Assembly: GCF_965263005.1 (NCBI RefSeq)
Contig: NZ_OZ253579.1
Span: 4,154,001 to 4,218,000, forward strand
Source of the DNA: Rariloculus sp965263005
Lineage (GTDB): Bacteria > Pseudomonadota > Gammaproteobacteria > Steroidobacterales > Rariloculaceae
Reading direction: 5' to 3'
Length of the DNA stretch: 64,000 nt
Below the pieces are notes generated by a model. The model ran no database searches, was not told where the DNA came from, and saw nothing but the letters and a program-made list of their open reading frames with translations. Position 1 is the stretch's first letter. Each line of letters opens with the position of its first letter. The translations under genes and the position numbers were made by a program. Below are positions 58,415-64,000 of this stretch, in pieces.

Positions 58415-59745
58415 TGCGATACGTCACAAGGAAATCCATCGGACGCCGCACTTTCCTGCGCGGCGCGGGCGCCGCAGTCGCCCTGCCGATGCTCGACGCG
58501 ATGGTGCCGGCTTTCGGTCAAGCGCCGGCGCCGATCCCAAGGCTCGGCTTCGTCTATGTCGGCAATGGCATCATTCATGATGACTGGAAGCCGGCGACGA
58601 CCGGCAGGGACTTCGCGCTCCCGCCGAATCTGCGCCCGCTCGCATCCGTTCGCGATCAGATGAACGTGCTGACGGGCCTGTCTCATCTGGAGGCCGACTC
58701 CAAGGGCGACGGCTCGGGCGACCATACGCGCGCCTGCGCGGCCTGGCTCACTGGCGTACACGTCTCCGATCGCACGCGCCCGGGCGTCGAGGTCAAGGTC
58801 GCGACGAGCGCCGATCAGCTTGCAGCGCAGAAGATCGGCGGCGACTCGCCTATCCAGTCGCTCGAACTGACCGTTGAGACGCCGCAACAGGGCAGCTGCG
58901 ACTCGGGCGATTGCTTCTATGTCAACACTGTCTCCTGGCGCAACGAGTCAACGCCGAACGTGACCGAGATCCACCCGCGCGTTGTTTTTGAGCGGCTTTT
59001 CGGCGACGGCGGCACGAGCGCCGAACGGCTCGCCCGTGTGAGACGCACCGGCAGCCTGCTTGATTCCGTCAACGCCGAGGCCCGGCAACTCGCGGGCAAG
59101 CTCAGCGGCGGCGACCAGTCGAAGATCCACGAGTACCTCGACACGGTCCGCGAGATTGAGCGCCGCATCCAGAACGCAGAAGCGCGCGGCGAGCGGGCGA
59201 TCGAGCTGCCAGGGCGGCCGACCTCGATCCCCGATACGTTCGAGGCGCATACCGGGCTCATGTTCGATCTGCAGCGCCTCGCCTTTCAGACCGACTCCAC
59301 GCGCGTCTTTTCGATGATCTATGCGCGAGAGTTGAGCGGACGAAGCTACGCACAGATCGGCGTTGGCGGCAATCACCACGGGGTCTCCCATCATCGCGAC
59401 GATCGCGCTCAGATGGCGCTCAAGTCGCGAATCGACACGCATAACCTGCGAGTGTTCGCGCCGTTCATTGAGCAACTTGCGGCCACGCCCGACGGCGACG
59501 GTTCACTGCTCGATCAAAGCCTGATCGTATACGGCGGCGGCATGGGCAACGGCAATCTGCACCGGCACTCCGACATCCCATGTCTCACCTTCGGTTCGCT
59601 TGGCGGACGAATCGAGACGGGCCAGCATCTGGCTTACGAAATGGACACGCCGATGTGCAATTTCCACGTGACGATGCTGCAAAACGTGGACGTAGAGATC
59701 GAGCAGTTCGGCGATAGCTCGGGAGCGCTCGATCTGAGCGGCTGA
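58414..59745 (+). CDS. DUF1552 protein with Tat signal
   Basis: A 443-residue protein. The twin-arginine signal is GRRTFLRGAGAAVALPML near residues 10-27, so it is exported folded. The mature part includes FVYVGNGIIHDDWKPATTGR, the DHTRACAAWLTGVHVS segment, SMIYARELSGRSYAQIGVGG, NHHGVSHHRDDR and LIVYGGGMGNGNLHRHSD, a pattern typical of DUF1552. The histidine-rich segments hint at metal binding. The upstream DUF1592 gene ends in its ATG. The dehalogenase-like gene follows after 18 bases on the same strand. Confidence 0.9.
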   Translation: MRYVTRKSIGRRTFLRGAGAAVALPMLDAMVPAFGQAPAPIPRLGFVYVGNGIIHDDWKPATTGRDFALPPNLRPLASVRDQMNVLTGLSHLEADSKGDGSGDHTRACAAWLTGVHVSDRTRPGVEVKVATSADQLAAQKIGGDSPIQSLELTVETPQQGSCDSGDCFYVNTVSWRNESTPNVTEIHPRVVFERLFGDGGTSAERLARVRRTGSLLDSVNAEARQLAGKLSGGDQSKIHEYLDTVREIERRIQNAEARGERAIELPGRPTSIPDTFEAHTGLMFDLQRLAFQTDSTRVFSMIYARELSGRSYAQIGVGGNHHGVSHHRDDRAQMALKSRIDTHNLRVFAPFIEQLAATPDGDGSLLDQSLIVYGGGMGNGNLHRHSDIPCLTFGSLGGRIETGQHLAYEMDTPMCNFHVTMLQNVDVEIEQFGDSSGALDLSG

Positions 59746-59763
59746 GGTTTTCGGAGGTACGCA

Positions 59764-60705
59764 ATGGACAGGCGAGAACTGTTGAGGAACGCCGCCGCGC
59801 TCGCTGCGGCTTCGGCGTTGAAGACTGCGGCCGCGCAGTCGAACGAGGCCGACTCGATACTGTTTCCGGGCTTTGACACCGAGCGCGTGACGACGAGCGG
59901 CGCCGAGATCAATTGCGTCATCGGCGGCGAGGGTCCGCCGCTGCTGCTGTTGCACGGCGCGCCTCAATCGCATGCCTCGTGGTTCGCCTGTGCGCCCGAG
60001 CTTGCGCGGAATTACACCGTCGTCGCAGCGGATCTTCGGGGCTACGGCGACAGCAGCAAGCCCGAGGACGGCGAGAACCATTACAACCACTCAAAGCGCG
60101 CCATGGCTCTCGATCAGGTCGAGGTCATGCAGCATTTCGGCTTCGAGCGTTTTAGGGCAGTCGGTCACGACCGCGGCGGGCGCGTCATGCGGCGCATGGC
60201 GCTCGACCACCCGGAACGCGTGGAGAAGCTCGCGGTGCTCGATATCGTACCCGCGCATTATCTGTACAACGAAGGGCTCACGAAGGAATTCGTCAACGCC
60301 TACTTTCACTGGTTCCTCTACGTGCGTCCCGCGCCATTCCCCGAAAACATCATCGCGGAGCAGATGGCGAGCCGGCAGCGCAGCAGACCGCATCCCGTCG
60401 TTGCCGCCGAGTATGCCCGCACTTTCTCGAACCCCGCGACGATCCATGCGATGTGCGAGGACTACCGGGCTTCGGCGTCGATCGATCTGGAGTTCGACGA
60501 AGCCGACATGCACAGGAAGATCGAGTGCCCGGTGCTTGCGCTATGGTCCGCGCAGGGCACGATGGGCAGGCGCTACGACGTGCTCGCGACCTGGCGCATG
60601 CGTGCGACCAACGTGACCGGCAAGGCGATGCCGGGTGGGCACTCGTTCCACGAGACGCATAGCGAAGAAACGCTCGCGGAGATAATGCCGTTCCTCGCGG
60701 CTTGA
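59764..60705 (+). CDS. Tat-exported alpha/beta hydrolase similar to fluoroacetate/haloacetate dehalogenase
   Basis: A 313-residue alpha/beta hydrolase. It starts with a Tat-like signal (MDRRELLRNAAALAAASALK). The mature sequence has LLLLHGAPQSHASWFACAPE, AADLRGYGDSSKP, VGHDRGGRVMRRMALDHPER with the nucleophilic Asp (HDRGxR), KLAVLDIVPAHYLYNEG, FHWFLYVRPAPFPENIIAEQ, and MCEDYRASASIDLEFDEAD. These features match fluoroacetate dehalogenases, which use Asp-His-Asp and an Arg pair to remove halide, though epoxide or other ester hydrolysis is possible. The C-terminal His lies in AMPGGHSFHETHSEETL. A GGAGG ribosome binding site lies six bases before the ATG. It may be cotranscribed with the DUF1592-DUF1552 pair. 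Confidence 0.85.
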   Translation: MDRRELLRNAAALAAASALKTAAAQSNEADSILFPGFDTERVTTSGAEINCVIGGEGPPLLLLHGAPQSHASWFACAPELARNYTVVAADLRGYGDSSKPEDGENHYNHSKRAMALDQVEVMQHFGFERFRAVGHDRGGRVMRRMALDHPERVEKLAVLDIVPAHYLYNEGLTKEFVNAYFHWFLYVRPAPFPENIIAEQMASRQRSRPHPVVAAEYARTFSNPATIHAMCEDYRASASIDLEFDEADMHRKIECPVLALWSAQGTMGRRYDVLATWRMRATNVTGKAMPGGHSFHETHSEETLAEIMPFLAA

Positions 60706-60797
60706 CGGTGTCCGCGTAATCGAACGCAACACCAGGCGCGTGGCGGCGCCGCGCCGCCGGTGCGCAGCGCCAGGCGCGCGGGCCGGTCAGCGAGCCG

Positions 60798-61469
60798 TCA
60801 GCGCGACGGCATCAACGCGGGCCGATCGGGGGGCAAGTGCTGGTCGATGGCCGTGAGCACGAGTCCGGCCATGACGTAATCGCCCATGACGGTCGCAAGT
60901 TCGACTACGCCCTGCTCTCCGAAGTACTCGACGGCTTCGGCGAAAAGCTCCGAATCCAGGCGGTGCTCGCGCAATAGCTGCCGGCCGAAATTGATGATCA
61001 GGGTTTCCTCGGGGCTCAAGCCCACGGGTTCGCGGTCATGCTTGATCGTATCGATCACGGCCTGCGGCGCACCGTAGCGAAGCGCGGCGGGCTCGTGCGC
61101 CGAATACTCGTACTGCTGCTCGATCTCCCAGGCCGCGACCAGAATCGCAACCTCGGTATGCCGCGGGCTCAACACGCCGTTGTAGCGCAGATAGTCGTTA
61201 ATGAGGGCAAACCCTTCGGCAATCCGCGGGCTGTACAGCGTCACGGCGCGCGGACCCGTGGTCGGCGGCGGGCCGTCGCCGACGAGGAGGTCGTAGACCG
61301 CCTTGCCTTCCTCGTCGAGATCGTCGCGGCCGAGCGCCGGCAGCCGCGACAGGGACACGGAATCGATATCGCTCGGCAGAGCCTGGTCGGTCTGCGCCTG
61401 AGCGAATAGCGCGGGCACGGCCGCAAGCAATACGCCCGTGAGTACTGAAATCAGGATTCTGTTCGGCAT
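60798..61469 (-). CDS. Exported carboxymuconolactone-decarboxylase-fold protein
   Basis: A 223-residue protein with a signal peptide (MPNRILISVLTGVLLAAVPA, cleavage near FAQAQ) and a CMD/AhpD-like helical domain (RHTEVAILVAAWEIEQQYEY, HEPAALRYGAPQAVIDTIKH). The usual CxxC peroxidase pair is absent, but the His of QYEYSAH is kept, so it belongs to the decarboxylase-like rather than the AhpD peroxidase branch. ATG 61469 starts the signal peptide. It is convergent with the haloacetate-dehalogenase-like gene. The substrate is unknown. Confidence 0.84.
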   Translation of the reverse strand: MPNRILISVLTGVLLAAVPALFAQAQTDQALPSDIDSVSLSRLPALGRDDLDEEGKAVYDLLVGDGPPPTTGPRAVTLYSPRIAEGFALINDYLRYNGVLSPRHTEVAILVAAWEIEQQYEYSAHEPAALRYGAPQAVIDTIKHDREPVGLSPEETLIINFGRQLLREHRLDSELFAEAVEYFGEQGVVELATVMGDYVMAGLVLTAIDQHLPPDRPALMPSR

Positions 61470-61503
61470 GGTCGGCTCCCCCATTTGTTGCAGACTCGAA
61501 CGA

Positions 61504-61997
61504 CTACCGATGCAGGCGATCGGCCTCATCCTGGCCGGCAATCGGCCAATAGACTTCCGTGCGCCAATCCGCGGGATTCGGATGCTCCCCGGGATCGGTC
61601 ACATAGGACTCCCAGCACGGACCACTGAACTGCCTGCCGTTCGACTGAGCCCACTGCTCCAACGCCTTGTACGTGTGCTCAAGCTCCGCGTAGTCCCCTT
61701 CGCGTAAGGCGAAAACGGCGCGCCGGCCGGCAGCAAACCCGCCTCGATCTCGCCCGCACCGTCCGCGGGCGCCGCAAGCGGTACACCGACTTCGATCGTG
61801 AATCCGTCGGGGCCGAATCCCGTGTAACGAGTGAACGGCGGTCCTGCGAACGTAAGGCCCCGCTCCAGACAGTGCGGAACCACAGCGCCGAGCGAGGAGC
61901 CGATGGCGGCGGCGATCTCGTCCTTGGCGACCTCGCGGCGGATGAAAAGGATCGGTTGGGCTTCGAGTGTTCTTTCGGTGATGGTCGAGGTAGGCAT
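61504..61997 (-). pseudogene. GyrI-like small-molecule-binding protein gene with a one-base frameshift
   Basis: The first frame, from ATG 61997, encodes MPTSTITERTLEAQPILFIR through EIEAGLLPAG, a GyrI/AraC effector-binding-like domain. After LPAG the alignment continues in another frame on the same strand: RAVFALREGDYAELEHTYKA, LEQWAQSNGRQFSGPCWESY, VTDPGEHPNPADWRTEVYWP, ending at TAG 61504-61506. The switch is near 61725 in CTGCCGGCCGGCGCGCCG, and one extra base would restore a continuous protein of about 165 residues. It is therefore either a real frameshifted gene or a sequencing error in a GC run. Both halves look well conserved, so the change, if real, is recent. Confidence 0.8.
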
Positions 61998-62059
61998 GGT
62001 CGCCGCAGTATGCCTGAACGATCGCCGCGGCGTCACGCGCGCGCCGACCGATGACGCGT

Positions 62060-62223
62060 TAGCAGCCCGTGGCAACAGCCCTGCTACATTCGACCGGCGA
62101 TGCATCCCGCCCGGACCGGGTTGCGCATAGGTCACAGATGTTCAATCTGCTCCTGCCGCGCGCCTTGCCGGGCGGGCGCCTCGCCGGTCGCGGTGTGACG
62201 CACGGTTGTGCCGCGGTCTGCTA
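62060..62223 (+). repeat. Family 1 repeat, degenerate full copy
   Basis: About 164 bases from TAGCAGCCCGTGGCAACAGC to GTGCCGCGGTCTGCTA. The body keeps CGACCGGCGATGCATCCCGC, GCGCGCCTTGCCGGGCGGGC and CGCCTCGCCGGTCGCGGTG, with more mismatches than other copies (for example GTTGCGCATAGG in place of GTTGCTCGTCG). The right-end CTA gives the TAG stop codon of the M23 peptidase gene. Confidence 0.85.
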
Positions 62224-63615
62224 GAGCGCGGCCGCTGGCTCCCCGGCTTCGCGGAACTTGCGCAGGATGCGGTCCTCGACCCATTGGGCGCTCCACCAGT
62301 CGATCGGCGTGATGGCGTTACCGTTCAACAGCATCGTGAAATGCAGGTGATCGCCACCCGCCAATCCTGTCGCGCCACTGCGGCCGAGTTGCTCGTCGAG
62401 TTCGACGAGATCGCCCTCGCCGACATCGACCGACGACAGATGCGCGTACAGCGACTGCAGGCCCATGCCGTGATCGAGGATCACGCAGTTCCCGTAGATG
62501 CCGAGCCAACCGGAATGCACGACACGCCCGCGATTTGCGGCCAGCACGGGTGCGGCGACGGTCGATGCGAGGTCGAAGCCGAGGTGGGTCTGATGATCGA
62601 CGACCTCGCCGTCGTAGTAGTAGTCGCGCTGGTCGGCAAAACCCGATTCGACGGCCGTATTGATCAGTTGCTTGAACGGACCTTGCCAGAGTATTTCAGG
62701 CGACGTCTCCCGGCTCAGTGCCGCGATGTACGCGTCGTTTTCGCGGCGCATGTCGCGATTGATGCTCAGATACGAGGCGAGCAGATCGCTCGGATCGTCG
62801 ACTCGAAAATCTGGCGAGTTCTGCAGGATAGCGGGCACGACATTCGCGAAGAATCCATCGGAAAGATTGATGCGGCTCTCGCGAAACTGCTGTGCGAAGG
62901 TACGGTACGCGAATGTGGCGCTCGCCTCGTTGCCGAGTGAGTCGCGCGCAAACACTGTAATGGGCGTTGCGAGTTCCTGATCCCAGAGCAGCGCAAGGAA
63001 CGCGACGTGGATCGACGGATCAGCGCCTTCCATACCCGCGCCTGCGGCTGGAAATCCCGGATACTCGTGCTCGCCGACGCGTACGCCCGACACCGCATCG
63101 GCAGGTGTGACCCGATAGACGACGACTTCGGAACCGCCGTGGTTAACGTAATGAAACTGCGATTGCACGCCGAGCAGCGGCGGCCTGAGACTGACTTCGA
63201 AGTCATGCCCGGCTGCCGTCTCGGCTTCACGATAACCGAACAGGACCGGACGGGCGGCCGTCACGGCGATGCTCGCGGGACCCTGAAGCAGCGATTCGAA
63301 GCGTTCCTTGCCGAGCGGCTGCCTGAGCACTAACCGATCCGAGCCCTCGCGCACGAGCGCCGACGTGTCGCCGCCCGACAGACTGAAGACCGGCAAGGTG
63401 GCGCCGTTCTGCTCGAGCGTCACTTCGAGCGAATTGAGCTCCCCGCGCGGTGTCTCGATCGTCATGACGAACTCGCCGATCCGACCGACCGTTGCGGGCT
63501 CGGTGAAAACGATGACGGGACCTGCAACGCGGCCGGCTTGATCCCAGACAACGCCGGTGCCACCGGCGGCAACGACCAGAAGGATCAGAACGATCAGGAC
63601 AGTGAGTTTGCGCAT
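62221..63615 (-). CDS. M23-family (LytM-type) metallopeptidase
   Basis: A 464-residue protein. An N-terminal signal anchor (MRKLTVLIVLILLVVAAGGT) is followed by Ig-like beta segments (about 30-300). The C-terminal M23 domain (about 310-440) has the zinc motif YDGEVVDHQTHLGFDLASTV with HxxxxxxD-type ligands and GGDHLHFTMLLNGNAITP with HxH. These enzymes cleave peptidoglycan cross-links, or regulate amidases when degenerate; both zinc-binding motifs look intact. ATG 63615 gives the signal anchor; the open frame extends further upstream with no family similarity. Its stop lies in a family 1 repeat end. Confidence 0.92.
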   Translation of the reverse strand: MRKLTVLIVLILLVVAAGGTGVVWDQAGRVAGPVIVFTEPATVGRIGEFVMTIETPRGELNSLEVTLEQNGATLPVFSLSGGDTSALVREGSDRLVLRQPLGKERFESLLQGPASIAVTAARPVLFGYREAETAAGHDFEVSLRPPLLGVQSQFHYVNHGGSEVVVYRVTPADAVSGVRVGEHEYPGFPAAGAGMEGADPSIHVAFLALLWDQELATPITVFARDSLGNEASATFAYRTFAQQFRESRINLSDGFFANVVPAILQNSPDFRVDDPSDLLASYLSINRDMRRENDAYIAALSRETSPEILWQGPFKQLINTAVESGFADQRDYYYDGEVVDHQTHLGFDLASTVAAPVLAANRGRVVHSGWLGIYGNCVILDHGMGLQSLYAHLSSVDVGEGDLVELDEQLGRSGATGLAGGDHLHFTMLLNGNAITPIDWWSAQWVEDRILRKFREAGEPAAAL

Positions 63616-63776
63616 GGTCCGCGATTCTATCAGGCACGGGAGATCGGGGCATCGGGAACCGGGGAGGTATGGGAAACCGGGCATGGGCGGCAGGCTCGCT
63701 GTGCCGGGCCGGGCAGTAGAAGTCAAACGCAACCGGACCGCCGGGCTGCGCGGCGCGTCAGTGGCTGGCCTTGACA

Positions 63777-63797
63777 TTAGTGTGCCCTTGACACAAA
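63777..63797. promoter_or_regulatory. Inverted repeat upstream of Nudix gene, candidate operator
   Basis: TTAGTGT (63777-63783) and ACACAAA (63791-63797) are inverted repeats with one mismatch and a seven-base spacer, 32 bases before the Nudix ATG. Two TTGACA hexamers (63771-63776 and 63788-63793), 11 bases apart, overlap the site, but neither has a good -10 partner at the right spacing. If the gene is an NrtR-type regulator, the site could be autoregulatory. Confidence 0.4.
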
Positions 63798-63829
63798 GGT
63801 GCTCTCGCAAGACCCCGACGTCAGTCGCT

Positions 63830-64000
63830 ATGTACAGCTACCAATACCCGCATCCGGCCGTCACGACAGACGTCGTCGTGTTCACGATCCGCGATGGCGA
63901 GCTCGCCGTGCTCCTGATTGAGCGGGGCTGCGAACCCGAGTGCGGACGCTGGGCGATCCCGGGCGGCTTCATCGAGATCGACGAGGACCTCGAGACCGCG
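63830..64000 (+). CDS. Nudix hydrolase or NrtR-type protein, N-terminal part (cut by window edge)
   Basis: The frame begins MYSYQYPHPAVTTDVVVFTI and continues LAVLLIERGCEPECGRWAIP and GGFIEIDEDLETA, then runs off the window after 57 residues. WAIPGGFIEIDEDLE is the start of a Nudix box (Gx5Ex7REUxEExGU), but the REUxEE part is outside. The opening resembles ADP-ribose pyrophosphatase-like Nudix domains, including those fused to a winged-helix domain in NrtR, the NAD-metabolism repressor. Which of these it is cannot be decided here. Confidence 0.85.
   Translation, partial: MYSYQYPHPAVTTDVVVFTIRDGELAVLLIERGCEPECGRWAIPGGFIEIDEDLETA

Overview
The window is GC-rich, densely coded bacterial DNA. 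It probably comes from the chromosome of an uncultured or little-studied gammaproteobacterium. The clues are the gene order glyA-nrdR-ribD-ribE-ribBA-ribH-nusB-thiL-pgpA, an EttA-type ABC-F protein, an M23 peptidase, squalene-hopene cyclase, and many exported proteins of the DUF1592, DUF1552 and DUF6152 kinds. I place it near Woeseiaceae or Xanthomonadales-like lineages by impression only. GTG starts are common. I saw no rRNA, tRNA, CRISPR array, prophage or transposase gene.

Layout. 1-1.7 kb: the C-terminal part of katG, then xseB. 1.7-9.7 kb, minus strand: a compact operon for a histone-deacetylase-like hydrolase, serine hydroxymethyltransferase, NrdR, riboflavin synthesis, NusB, ThiL and PgpA. 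9.8-17.4 kb: ettA, a giant AAA/P-domain/WD40 membrane protein, a kinase-like protein and small unknown proteins. 17.5-22.5 kb: ilvH-proB-proA facing away from the acetolactate synthase large subunit. 22.5-27.3 kb: bioA, a phosphomannomutase-type gene, bioF and bioD.

27.4-40.6 kb, minus strand: the most interesting region, a ten-gene envelope locus followed by an OmpA-like gene. In transcription order it encodes a Gly-X-Y repeat lipoprotein, a second lipoprotein, a Ser/Thr kinase, a membrane-anchored TPR-like/PEGA-like protein, an FHA-like/PEGA/formylglycine-enzyme-fold protein, a small exported protein, a TolQ/ExbB/MotA-type channel, an actin-fold-like/FHA protein, and two von Willebrand A proteins. 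Each VWA protein has a short N-terminal membrane helix with an aspartate, as in MotB or ExbD. I infer a proton-driven, phosphorylation-controlled envelope machine with VWA heads; I recognise no described system with this composition.

40.7-49 kb: a DUF4399 protein, cysteine synthase, squalene-hopene cyclase, an SDR, two Cys/Met PLP enzymes and a MOSC protein (sulfur metabolism). 49-64 kb: mostly exported or accessory enzymes, including GFA, VOC, DMT transporter, secreted Rossmann protein, DUF6152, ankyrin protein, DUF1592/DUF1552 pair, Tat-exported haloacetate-dehalogenase-like hydrolase, a CMD-fold protein, a frameshifted GyrI-like gene, an M23 peptidase and the start of a Nudix gene.

Two families of palindromic dispersed repeats run through the window. 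Family 1 is about 165 bp with ends TAGCAGCCCGTGGC and its complement, in nine full, mini or partial copies, and it often supplies the stop codons of neighbouring genes. Family 2 has ends like CCCGGCCCACAAATA. The only non-coding stretches over 300 bases, 16503-16883 and 48908-49240, both contain family 2. The 287-base gap 51680-51966 shows nothing recognisable.
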